DNA of 64,000 bases from Lamellibrachia columna. Taxonomy: Eukaryota > Annelida > Polychaeta > Sabellida > Siboglinidae. Positions 41,901 to 50,569 of this stretch are shown in pieces. The stretch is taken from contig OY759263.1 of the NCBI GenBank assembly GCA_963662155.1, positions 14,419,260 to 14,483,259 on the forward strand, read 5' to 3'. The position numbers were made by a program, and so were the translations under genes. Numbering within the stretch: position 1 is the first letter of the stretch; every line of letters begins with the position of its first letter. Under the pieces are notes generated by a model that saw only the letters and a program-made list of their open reading frames with translations, ran no database searches and was not told the DNA's origin.

Positions 41901-43898
41901 ACAAAAACATCACGCCAGCCGGACGTGCTTCGGACACTAACAAGTTTTGTCTCGACACAAAGCATGTTTGGCCAGTCCATCATGCCGATGCACATTGTTT
42001 ACGCAAATGAAAACGACTCAAAAACAATACTTGTAGAGACTTTTAACATCATGTATGCACCATCATTCAGCCACCCAAAGTTTTTGTGGACATTATTAAC
42101 GGCAGTGCAATTGCGACAATTAGTGTTAGGTCGGAGTGCACCGTATGACTAGGTCAACACAGCTATAGGAAACCTCCGTGACTGAAGTCACAGTTCAATT
42201 TAAACGCCAAGTTGTATTCGTGGCCATGACGGAACACAATATGGCCCATGCTGTCTCCGGGAACTTGTGTCTGTAGATACTTGCCAGGAAGGCAAACAGA
42301 CCAGATGTGGGAGGGGGGGTGGACAAATGACCGGTCTGTAATTACATTTAAAATGTGGACTACCGCAACATTTGAATTTCATATAAATGCGGTAAACAAC
42401 TATCAGGTTTATCTAATGATGTTTTAAAAACATTCTGGCTGTTTCCAATTCATTTATACAAAAATCTTGAGGTGGTTTAGCCATATTACAGTCATTTTCC
42501 ATCCATTACTGCATAATCTTGTGGGCGTTAACTTACAATGCTGATGACTGTTTGATGATTATACTTTTAACCAAGTATTGCCAAAGACCATGTAACCATG
42601 GTCTAACAGGCTTTGATGTCAGGCATGTAAGAGACATTAAGATAAGAGACATTCTGTGTGAACTTAACTTCCTCATTATCATTTGCTCTTTGTGGGTCAA
42701 GACTGATTAGGAAATCAAACAGATACCTGCTTCAAACAGTCTTGATGTTGCCTTGAAGCACTGGTCCGTTGGGCAGCTCTAAGTAGAGTATTGACTTCAC
42801 TTATATACATAATACACACTGTGTATTTGTAGGTGAACAAATATTTTTTGTTATTCAAACACTTATGTTTACCCCGACATCTGGAGTGAGCCTAATGTAC
42901 GAGGTGGCCTGAGATATGGATTTGTTCCAATTTCAATGTTGCGTGCATTTACATTTCTCATCTTATTCTTACACAAACGCAGCCACAGATGGCTGACATG
43001 ACTTCACAAGATGGGGAAGTGAAAGTACAAGCATTCTTACCTGGTGACGTAGAAAACTGCAGGTTGAAGAGCGTCTCCATCGCAGCCTGAGCTGCACGCG
43101 CTTTGGCGAGCTTCTTGCTTCGTCCGGAGCCCTTGAAGGTTTGTCCATCGACCGTCACAGACATGACAAACACTTTGTTGATCGAGTCGCCTGTCTCTGC
43201 CTCAAGTTCATACTTTGTTCCCGGTCGCGTCTCGTTCAGGATCATCACCGGGTTCTTCCCGACTGGCTGGGAGGGAGCAGGCTTCACACTAGCGGTTCCG
43301 TTGCTGTTCGTTGGCGTCATGTTGGCAGTGACAGGGACGCCTGGCTGGGGCGGTGTGAAGTTATTAAAGAGTGTCGTCGATGGCTCTAGTTCGGCCGTGT
43401 CTTGTGTGAAGTCACCACTGAGCATTGAGCTTCGACCGAGTGCCTGCTGTGCTGCAGGGGCGTTTGGGACCTGTAGGAAGGAAGCCAGGGCTCTCTCGGC
43501 CGCATCCAGTTTTGCCTTCTTCTTGGTGTTCCCTGATCCCTCAAACACAGTTCCATTGACCTCAACGGCCATGGTGAAAGTCGGCGCATGGACCGGCCCG
43601 TTCTGAGACACAAACGTAAACTGCAGGCCAGGCTTCAGTTCGTTCAGCTGCATAAGAGCGTTCTTTGGCACCTGCATGCCGCTCAGTTTGCGCTTCTTCT
43701 TCACACGTCGTTGCTGCTGCTGTTGTTGCTGCTGCGCCCCGGCCCCACCCTCAGGGAATGGTCGCTTCATGCCGCGGTCTGTGTCGCCCTCCATCTTCAT
43801 GCCGTGGTCTGTGTCACCCTCCATCTTCGTGCCATTGTCTGTGTCGCCCTCCATCTTCGTGCCATCACCAGAGTCTTCCATCTGTTTTACCACTCCTT
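23314..43898 (-). CDS. ADARB1: ADAR2-type double-stranded RNA adenosine deaminase (three visible coding exons)
   Basis: The product deaminates adenosine to inosine in dsRNA. Exons on the minus strand are 43898..43041, 25026..24340 and 23996..23314; both introns are phase 1 with GT/AG ends. From the first in-frame ATG (43881) the protein is about 736 aa, close to animal ADAR2. Order: MEGDTDxG repeats (1-40), poly-Gln (50-57), basic [14 protein letters not shown] (58-68), dsRBD1 (72-138, [17 protein letters not shown]), dsRBD2 (208-275, [17 protein letters not shown]), deaminase (about 290-736). Zinc ligands and catalytic Glu are present: CHAE (His373, Glu375), PCG (Cys429), SCSDK (Cys496). The base-flipping Glu of SGEGT is at 468. 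The C-terminal [15 protein letters not shown] matches the inositol-hexakisphosphate pocket. A 5' exon upstream is expected because the first visible exon starts with an acceptor. The 18 kb intron is repeat-filled. Confidence 0.94.
24340..25026 (-). CDS. ADARB1: ADAR2-like exon: N-terminal half of deaminase with active site
   Basis: Acceptor CTGTTTGTAG precedes 25026 and donor GTGAGG follows 24340. It carries [83 protein letters not shown] and [16 protein letters not shown]. All catalytic residues are intact, so the enzyme should be active. Confidence 0.95.
25413..25440. repeat. Perfect palindrome
   Basis: ACTTCATATGTATATACATATGTAAGT contains the self-complementary CATATGTATATACATATG (18 bp) inside a longer imperfect palindrome. 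Confidence 0.7.
26640..27070. repeat. 30-bp minisatellite, ~14 copies
   Basis: The unit is like TGGTGATGGAATGGACAGTA plus TCAAATTGGA, with earlier units ending CTACTGATTTGGA or CAACTGAATTGGA. It grades into the 33-bp array that follows; both share ATTGGATGGT, so one probably derives from the other. Confidence 0.92.
27070..28130. repeat. 33-bp minisatellite with 66-bp higher-order structure, ~32 copies
   Basis: The unit is TTGGATGGTGTTGTAATGGG plus TGGTATTACTAGA. From about 27540 to 27960 GGTGATATT and GGTGGTATT units mostly alternate, giving a 66-bp higher-order repeat; the last units are all the GGTGG type. One plus frame (27394-28209) stays open for 271 codons as [11 protein letters not shown] repeats. 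It lies antisense in the ADAR2 intron and is an array artefact. Confidence 0.94.
28928..28998. repeat. 17-bp tandem repeat, ~4 copies
   Basis: The unit is AGAGAAGAGGACACTAA. Confidence 0.9.
29187..29231. repeat. Short perfect hairpin
   Basis: AAATGACATCTTT and AAAGATGTCATTT form a 13-bp perfect stem around TATTCCCTCCACTGCAGTG. It may be the remnant of a small fold-back element. Confidence 0.75.
29640..29900. mobile_element. Dispersed repeat family B, copy 1
   Basis: It begins TGTTAAAATCATCAGTAGAACTGAC, passes through CTGATTTCATCAAACTAAATAACTCATTT and ends GAGGGACCTTAAAG. Related copies lie at 32150-33930 (interrupted), 34325-34722 and, inverted, 50352-50568. Confidence 0.75.
30228..30545 (+). 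mobile_element. Dispersed repeat D (pairs with inverted copy at 62862-63165)
   Basis: The segment is about 70% similar by eye to the reverse complement of 62862-63165. The two copies also agree in translation: [18 protein letters not shown] here against NYDTYAMQRLEFLVAGCQ there, followed by [12 protein letters not shown] against VTVGSLVRDDMM. This suggests an old transposon with a former coding region; the family was not identified. Confidence 0.65.
30833..31315. mobile_element. Non-autonomous hAT-like DNA transposon
   Basis: Terminal inverted repeats are CATGGATGGGCACAATACT and (reverse complement of right end) CACGGATGGGCACAATGCT. The flanks are CTAGCTGG (30825-30832) and CTAGCTAG (31316-31323), an 8-bp target-site duplication differing at one base. 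An 8-bp duplication and GGATGGGCA ends are typical of hAT elements. The interior is AT-rich, has sub-terminal AGTATT/AATACT inverted motifs and encodes nothing. Confidence 0.85.
31381..31510 (+). mobile_element. Possible LINE/SINE 3' end
   Basis: The segment ends GAATAAACGCTTTTGATTTGATTGATTGAT, an AATAAA followed by a TTGA-type tandem tail, typical of 5'-truncated CR1/L2-like retrotransposon ends. No coding sequence remains. Confidence 0.4.
32150..33930. mobile_element. Family B copy 2, split by a nested transposon
   Basis: The left part runs GTTAAAATCACTGAAAGAAC to TTCGCCAAATTAATCCAACA. The right part, AAATTAATTGACGAAGACCC, resumes the family B right end ahead of CCTTTAAA. Joining across 32432-33896 restores the arrangement seen in the copy ending at 34722. 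Confidence 0.75.
32432..33896. mobile_element. ~1.46 kb DNA transposon nested in family B
   Basis: Terminal inverted repeats are CAGGGTTCGAATTTTGC and (reverse complement) CAGGGTTAGAATTTAGCC. CGAGA flanks both sides (32427-32431 and 33897-33901). Sub-terminal GC-rich motifs GGGGCCCGCTGGCCCCTAGA and AAGGGCCCCTAGATTTTGG also face each other. CAGGG-type ends suggest a hAT-like or related element, but the visible duplication is 5 bp, not 8, so the superfamily is unsettled. Two interior plus-strand frames of about 117-120 codons match nothing I recognise; no transposase motif is visible. Confidence 0.75.
34325..34722. mobile_element. Dispersed repeat family B, copy 3
   Basis: It runs from TTTTTGTTCAAATCATCGAA to TCGAATTGATTAAGCACCTT, sharing GTCTGATGATTTCA and ACAAACGAGCTAGCAT with copy 2. 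Confidence 0.72.
34730..37130. other. Intronic region without recognised features
   Basis: AT-rich intron sequence. 36200-36430 has short degenerate CACCGTTGGCACTGCC-like repeats. No conserved exon was recognised on either strand. Confidence 0.4.
37140..37520. repeat. ~26-bp degenerate minisatellite, ~14 copies
   Basis: The unit is like GTAGAACTGTCAACTAAAGTAGTCTT, with length variants. Confidence 0.88.
37786..37938. repeat. 50-bp tandem repeat, 3 identical copies
   Basis: Units at 37786, 37836 and 37886 start TTTGCTCTCTAGAACTGTAA and contain GGCCGGAGGGCC. They appear identical, so the triplication is recent. Confidence 0.96.
38979..39001 (+). other. G-run, potential G-quadruplex
   Basis: Two long G tracts interrupted by one A, directly after GCACGGTG. 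On the ADAR2-like transcript strand this is a C-run. Confidence 0.6.
39686..39813. mobile_element. Short MITE-like family A derivative with TTAA flanks
   Basis: TTAA at both ends encloses GGTACAGAGTCTTG at the left and CAATAATT-side GACTTTGTACC at the right; GACCACCCAGATGTGTCTGAG in the middle matches the family's GACCGCTCAAATGTGTTT block. At 128 bp it is an internally deleted version. Confidence 0.75.
39820..42957. other. Intronic region without recognised genes
   Basis: AT-rich, with a CTATATACTATATACAAAC triplet repeat at about 41435-41480. No exon or element could be assigned. Confidence 0.4.
43041..43898 (-). CDS. ADARB1: ADAR2-like exon: NLS and both dsRBDs
   Basis: The exon begins after acceptor TTTGTTGTAG with AA (completing a phase-1 codon) and ends at donor GTAAGA. 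No ATG precedes 43881 in frame, so either 43881 is the start or a 5' exon contributes. Both dsRBDs carry intact KKxAK motifs (NTKKKAK, RSKKLAK). The linker of about 70 residues between them is Pro/Thr/Asn-rich. Confidence 0.94.
43776..43872 (-). repeat. ADARB1: 30-bp coding repeat in the ADAR2-like N-terminus
   Basis: Three copies of a 10-codon unit ([30 protein letters not shown]) follow a partial one (MEDSGDGTK). A poly-Gln run follows at about residues 50-57. Both are in frame, so copy-number change would alter only the length of the acidic N-terminus. Confidence 0.9.
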
Positions 43899-43994
43899 CT
43901 ACAACAAAGCACGAACATCGCCATCAGTGATAATACAAACAAACATTTAACACACACACACACAATTTAATACACTTCAAACATCCTCGCCGCC

Positions 43995-44515
43995 AGGGTC
44001 TTCTGACTACATCAGTACCCCTGGCAGATCTACCCTCGCTATCAGGGGCCTCTGACTACATCAGTGCCCCTGGCAGATCTACCCTCGCTGTCAGGGGCCT
44101 CTGACTACATCAGTGCCCCTGACAGATATACCCTCGCTGTCAGGGGCCTCTGGCTACATCAGTGCCCCTGGCAGATCTACCCTCGCTGTCAGGGGCCTCT
44201 GACTACATCAGTACCCCTGACAGATATACCCTCGCTGTCAGGGCCTCTGACTACATCAGTACCCCTGGCAGATCTACCCTCGCTGTCAGGGGCCTCTGAC
44301 TACATCAGTACCCCTGGCAGATCTACCCTCGATGTCAGGGGCCTCTGACTACATCAGTGCCCCTGGCAGATCTACCCTCGCTGTCAGGGGCCTCTGACTA
44401 CATCAGTGCCCCTGGCAGATCTACCCTCGCTGTCAGGGGCCTCTGACTACATCAGTGCCCCTGGCAGATCTACCCTCGCTGTCAGGGGCCTCTGACTACA
44501 TCAGTACCCCTGACA
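43995..44515. repeat. 49-bp minisatellite, ~10-11 copies
   Basis: The unit starts TCTGACTACATCAGTGCCCC and ends CCTCGCTGTCAGGGGCC. It sits about 100 bp upstream of the first visible ADAR2-like exon. CCCCTGGCAG and CTGTCAGGGG inside the unit are partly complementary, so each unit can form a small hairpin. Confidence 0.95.
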
Positions 44516-44519
44516 AATA

Positions 44520-46150
44520 ACCCAGCTGAAACTTACTGCTCAGTCAACCAATAGCGGCCGTCGCAAAGATCTTAGGGGCTGGCACACGGGAACTTAACTC
44601 TAATTGGCAGTGGATCCGTTGTCGCTGGCCGGGCGGTAATGACGAGTATTTCGTGGGAATGGTTTTTGATGAAGTTTAGGGGCTGGCGCGTCTAGTTCCC
44701 AGAAACACGTCAACCAAGACAGTGGGACAAAGTACAAATGATTCAGTACGCGTGAGTACATGGCGTGGAATAAACCGACAAATCCACGTCAACAGGTCAA
44801 TCTACCAGTTGTACTACTACCACCCCTGGCTAGTGAGGATGCCTAAAAGTATATCAAATAAATCTGCACCCAGCAACTGTGTGCCAGAAGCCTTCCTGCA
44901 GCATCCCAGTCTTTGCAGCTAGAACACTGACATGCAGCGTGTACACAGAACAACACATGGACCGTTACCAAACGCCAGCCATGTTCATTGGCACGAAAAT
45001 ACCTCCATCGTCTTCACGCCTCCGCCACTACTCAGAGACTGTGTCCAGACGTAGGTCTCTACACAACAGCTTCCTGGAACCAGCTGCCAACTTATATCAG
45101 ACTAAGACACACTGCCAACAGACAGCAACAAATGAAGCATACATATTAACACGAAGCTACATACTTCTAGCACAGCATAAACGGCTTCATCAAAGACCCG
45201 GTGATGGAGAGAAAGACAGATGAGCAACAATCAACAAACCAGAAGAAACAGCAAAGAGAGAATCTGAAGTGCTGCACCAAAACCCCACAAAAACTCCACC
45301 AACACAGGAGGTATCCTTCCACCAAACTAGACCATCACATTCTTTATACATTTATTATTTTACTGTCTACTAATTGTATATTATTCTAGTTATTTATTCA
45401 TTAATATTTATTGTCTATTTATTTAAATTTTTTTATATTTCTTATTTGAATGTAACTATTGAAAATTGTTATGTAGTTTAACAACCAATGGCATTTATAT
45501 ATTTAATCTGTTATTGTCAAATGCAGGCTATACGTACTGCAAAGCGGATGAAATAAGAAATATTGCAACAACATATATAAGAAGTTCTTACCAAATTGTT
45601 GACATAAAACCCAACCAAAATGCATGTTTTTAAACAATATTGTCAGTTTCTACGTTCATGTTTCGGATTTCGTCCAAATTAGTCATTATGGCATCTGACT
45701 AATAAAATGTCAATAAATTATGGTTATTAGCCAGATCACAAATTTGGCATTGTACAACTTAACAACACAACAAACACATTTACTACATATTAACAAACTC
45801 AACATCTATTTTCATCACTGCTATCGTTTCATAATAATAACAGTGATGCTTACTGATCTGAAAATTCAGACCTGTTCTGTCAAAAAAAAAAAACACCATT
45901 GAAAATAATTTGGGATTTCAGATTACTGGTCAAATTTCAGTCCTGTACAGCATTAAACCCATACATCTGGAGAGCCTATTGAGGCTGCATCAGCATCATG
46001 TCAGATGACAGGGTTGATACTGCAGCATCTCCATCAGTGGCAGTCCCAACAGCCTGCAGGCAGACAAGCAGTCAGGCCGGGAAAACTAACAGTCCAACCA
46101 GAGGGAATTCTTGACAAAAACTAAATAGTGACTCATTTAATTAGCAGCAG
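44520..46150. other. No gene recognised
   Basis: Possible location of the missing 5' exon of the ADAR2-like gene on the minus strand, but none can be supported. The end (45.3-45.9 kb) is AT-rich. Confidence 0.3.
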
Positions 46151-46164
46151 AATCAGAGCTGCCA

Positions 46165-46225
46165 GCTGCTATTGGGGGCCCCCCAGGGGCATGGTCTATT
46201 GGGGGCCCCCTAGGGGCATGGTCTT
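46165..46225. repeat. 27-bp duplication with GGGGGCCCCC core
   Basis: Two adjacent copies of CTATTGGGGGCCCCCnAGGG plus GCATGGT. Confidence 0.85.
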
Positions 46226-46287
46226 TCCAGGCACACACAAGGCATTGCACAAAGCATTACGCAAGGCCAATGATAGGACTGCAGAAA

Positions 46288-47095
46288 GAACCTTAGAGGT
46301 GCTCACCCCGTCTTGCTTTAACAACGTTGGTCTAACTCCACTGTGTCCGGCACAGAACCTTAGAGGTGCTCACCCTGTCTTGCTTTAACAATGTTGGTCT
46401 AACTCCACTGTGTCCGGCACAGAACCTTATAGGTGCTCACCCTGTCTTGCTTTAACAACGTTGGTCTAACTCCACTGTGTCCGGCACAGAACCTTAGACG
46501 TGCTCACCCCGTCTTGCTTTACCAACGTTGGTCTAACTCCACTGTGTCCGGCACATAACCTTAGACGTGCTCACCCTGTCTTGCTTTAACAACGTTGGTC
46601 TAACTCCACTGTGTTCGCCACAGAACCTTAGACGTGCTCACCCTGTCTTGCTTTAACAACGTTGGTCTAACTCCACTGTGTCCGGCACAGAGCCTTAGAC
46701 GTGCTCACCCTGTCTTGCTTTAACAACGTTGGTCTAACTCCACTGTGTCTGGCACAGAACCTTAGACGTGCTCACCCCGTCTTGCTTTAACAACGTTGGT
46801 CTAACTCCACTGTGTCCGGCACAGAACCTTAGAGGTGCTCACCCTGTCTTGCTTTAACAACGTTGGTCTAACTACACTGTGTCCGGCACAGAACCTTAGA
46901 CGTGCTCACCCCGTCTTGCTTTAACAACGTTGGTCTAACTACACTGTGTCCAGCACAGAGCCTTAGACGTGCTCACCCTGTCTTGCTTTAACAACGTTGG
47001 TCTAACTCCACTGTGTCCGGCACAGAACCTTAGAGGTGCTCACCCTGTCTTGCTTTAACAACGTTGGTCTAACTCCACTGTGTCCAGCACTATAA
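46288..47095. repeat. 67-bp minisatellite, ~12 copies
   Basis: The unit starts GAACCTTAGAGGTGCTCACC and continues through TTGGTCTAACTCCACTGTGT. Copies differ at a few recurrent sites (AGAGGTG/AGACGTG, CCCTG/CCCCG), which shows internal shuffling. Confidence 0.96.
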
Positions 47096-47184
47096 CACAA
47101 TATCTCCAACAATCAATGGACCAATACAGAACACACCAACCTCATTATGCAGTTCTTACACATTGGACACCACAAGTGAAGAGC

Positions 47185-47272
47185 TAGTTGAGAGAGAGCT
47201 CCTACAGCTAGATGAGAGAGAGAGCTCCTACAGCTAGATGAGAGAGAGCTCCTACAGCTAGATGAGAGCTCC
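47185..47272. repeat. ~24-bp tandem repeat, ~4 copies
   Basis: The unit is AGAGAGAGCTCCTACAGCTAGATG, with small length changes. Confidence 0.9.
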
Positions 47273-47279
47273 CAGCTGT

Positions 47280-48800
47280 CAACATCACAACTAACCTCAA
47301 TGCAGTTCAGCAGTAGGGGTCATGCCTCAGTTAGACTTCCTCATGTGTTACACAATGTAGGGCATAGTAAATTTAGATATAGGATGTTTAAAAAAATTCA
47401 TACGATCTGACATCAGTGCATTTGTGCACGGACATTACCAGGTTTGCTGGCGGAAACTGTTGAGAGTGAAATGGTGGATTTTTAGATGATTTTAATAGGC
47501 GGAAGGATATTTGTGATTTTTTTGGCCGATTAGACACGTGTGCGTCGTAATTCATGCCAATATTGGTAAACATTGAGGGGTATCGCACATACAGGCATAT
47601 TACAAGAGTTAGAAATGTCTAATTTTGACAAAACTCGACCAGCATGTCAGTGGGATGACAGCGGCTGGTGAAAACTTTTAGAATTTTTGATGGTCACGTT
47701 TTCTTATAATTTTGCAAAACGTTAACATGGCCACCAATGGGAAATGTAACTGTAGGCTGAACCCTGTAGAAAGACAGCTAGTTGTGCTATCCCTTCCCCA
47801 AGTAGGCATTCTGCCATACCTCAAATATTTACCAGGCACTCTAGTGCACTGCACTACTATTTATTCCTCAACTGACAACCAATATTTCTGTGATTACTAA
47901 ATGGTCAAATCAATTTCTTGAATGTCTTCTAAACTTGTTGCCTTGTTGGCTGACCAACACATGTCAAAAGTTTATATTGACCAGTACTGAAGTAACATTA
48001 CTATAACATAGTCACCATACGACCAAAAGCCAAGGTTAGGGGTATTTCAGAAATACATTAGTTTTGTTTACAAAAATAATTTTACTAATATTTAATATAT
48101 TTTACTCTCATCAATTACATGCCACTATGCCAACAATGTTGGCTCTCTTTGCCCAGTTCTAAGAATGGTTTAATATACAAAGCTTTGGAATCATATTTAA
48201 ATAATTGACATGATGACCACAGGCATACGTGTATATGAATATTATCAAAAGGCTTGGTTGTTATGGTGCGGATTTGTTGGAGACCAGACAAGGCATCTGC
48301 TAATACAAATACCCGACAATATTTCAACAAACAAGATCTACATAATTCACATCCAGTGTCGGTAGACAAAGGGAAATAGTTAGAGAGACTTGCATTCTAA
48401 ATGCCTGGTGGAGGTAGATCGATGGTTTGCACACTGAGTAATAATACAGCAAGCTACATCAATCAGTGTTTTTCACAGTGCTGATGGAAGTGTGACTGCT
48501 CTCCTCCCTCCAACACATCCATATATTCTGACACCAAACACTAACGAAACATGGAAACCCTGCAGGAAGTGTCACGCTGCATGTCAATAATAGCTGACAT
48601 TGGCTTAGGAAAATTGTTTTTTTACCACACAATTTACTTAGCATATTTGCTGCATGTACCAGAAGAATTCAAATTAAACAAATTCTCAGCTGTCCAAAAA
48701 ATTGTGGTACACAAAACAATCATCAGACACACCGAGTCTGGCAACATAAATACATGCACATGAACAAATCCCCACGTTGTATCATATTTAACTATCCCCG
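47280..48800. other. No gene recognised
   Basis: AT-rich sequence. No exon, RNA gene or repeat was identified on either strand. Confidence 0.35.
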
Positions 48801-48803
48801 ATA

Positions 48804-49135
48804 TTAAAGGTATGTTTTTAATCGTAACATCATGTTATATAGTGTAAACAATGTCTGTTCTAGCATCTTGACCGCTCAAATGTGTTTTAACCACAGTGTG
48901 TTAATATAATTTGACCGTTATTTAATTAATTTGAATGTTTCAACCCAAATATCATGTTTACATTGCATGCTGAACAGCAAGGTCGATATTTGTAAATAGA
49001 TAATGGTCAACTTATATGTAAAAATTGTTGTTCATTCAAACACATTTGGGCAGACACTATAGATCTATAAACCTCTATAATTTATTCTACAAAACATGAT
49101 TTGACAATAAGGACAATCAGACTGTGCATATTTAA
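48804..49135. mobile_element. MITE-like family A copy with TTAA flanks
   Basis: TTAA at 48804-48807 and 49132-49135. The ends are AGGTATGTTTTTAATCGTAA and (reverse complement) ATATGCACAGTCTGATTGTC. The core CATGTTTACATTGCATGCTG and AAGGTCGATATTTGTAAATAG matches the copies in the 16-18 kb region. Confidence 0.83.
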
Positions 49136-49139
49136 TGCT

Positions 49140-50345
49140 TTAATATACAAAGTAACATGTGAATAATAACATTTAATATACAAAGTAACATGTGAATGAA
49201 ATTTTTTTTTAGTTTGGGAGTAATGAAAACAGAGAGCAGAGCTTGCTTTGAATGTAATACCTTTTAGTGCTGCTTTTGATAAATGTTGCTGGGTGATTGA
49301 TTCAATTCAGCCAACAACTCACTGGTAAGGAAAGAAGAAAATTGTTGCCAATCAATCTAATTCCACCAGGCAGTGAGCTGTAGCTGTCCAATGTTAATAG
49401 CCCAGAAATGATGCAAACATGTCCACCTACTCTGGTCATTTGAAAAATGAACCAGACGTGCTGAAAGCACTAATAATACATAGGGAGTTATCCTAAATGT
49501 ATGACACATTATTAAATAATTGCAAATGGGAATATTTACTGGGTACTAGGCATTGAATTTCATGGGGAAATGGTGGGTGTATGCTCATATTTGGGAGTCC
49601 GCAGAAAAATTCTATACCACCGGAAGTTTTACTTTAGAAAACTCACCATGAAGTTGGTAAATAAAAAAATTTGTAAGCAAGATATGTACATTTCCATTTC
49701 CAATGCTTCTCCGTATAATCATCTACTTTATCACTCGTTCCTGATCTGATTGTAAATTAACAATTCTCTCTCCCCACTGCTGTATTCCATCAGTCCCACT
49801 TTCTCATCCCCAGCATCCCACTTTCCCCCCTATCTCTGCCACTCTCTCCAGCCCCACCCTGTAGCCAGGTCCTACAAGAGGGTTGCACAGGGAGAAGTCA
49901 TCCCTGACGCCTGGAAGACATCAGATAGGAAACATAGGGAACAAGTTTATTGACAGCTCAATTGGTGCAGTCAGGGAGGAACCCGTGGGAATACAGGGAG
50001 TGCTCCCCAGGCGCCAAACATGTCTAATATGTGACAGAAGACTGTCAGTGAGTGACAGCCCAGACCACCCACATAGCCTGGTGCCACATGTCATTCAACT
50101 TACACCTGTCTCACTTCTAGGCTCCACTTCCAGGATTACTCAAACATACATGTCTAATAACTATTCCTCTGTACTATTACAGGTGTTGCACCATTATGGT
50201 GAAGGTTTGTTAATTATTATGCCACAACAAAAAAGAAATATTCCTGCCCAGTAAAGGATGTTTTTTGAAAGCTAATTATAACTCAGAACAAAAATATCAG
50301 TTCAGTCAAATATCAGTTCAATATCAGTTTGTTGGAAATATCAGA
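49140..50345. other. No gene recognised
   Basis: An open frame at 49883-50254 (+, 123 codons) has no recognisable domain and no splice context; it is not called as a gene. Confidence 0.3.
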
Positions 50346-50351
50346 TAAAAT

Positions 50352-50568
50352 TTAATGGTCCTATTGTTTCTACTCAATCCACTATGACATGGTAGCTTGT
50401 TTGTACACATTTTGGTGAAATCATCAGAAAAACTTTTAAATTAGTTTTGACCCTATCCGTTCAAAATTCAGCCAAAAAATACTAAACTGGTTTGGTCTGT
50501 TTACTATGACATAAAGCTATATGCACTTTCGCAAGTTGCCTAGTAAATTAGTCAAGGAGAGACCTTTA
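50352..50568. mobile_element. Dispersed repeat family B, inverted copy
   Basis: TTTAATGGTCC at the left and GAGACCTTTAAT at the right are inverted ends. GTGAAATCATCAGAAAAAC and ACTTTCGCAAGTTGCC match the reverse complement of the copies at 29640 and 34325. Confidence 0.7.
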
Positions 50569-50569
50569 A

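Larger units (their letters stand above)
25027..43040 (-). other. ADARB1: Large intron of the ADAR2-like gene
   Basis: An 18 kb phase-1 intron bounded by donor GTAAGA (after 43041) and acceptor TTTGTAG (before 25026). It holds the minisatellites at 26.6-28.1 kb and 37.1-37.9 kb, nested DNA-transposon relics at 29.6-34.7 kb and a G-run at 38979. No extra exon was recognised, but short alternative exons cannot be excluded. Confidence 0.85.

Noticed and set aside
49883..50254. 123-codon plus-strand frame
   Set aside because: No recognisable domain, splice sites or repeats supporting it as a gene.
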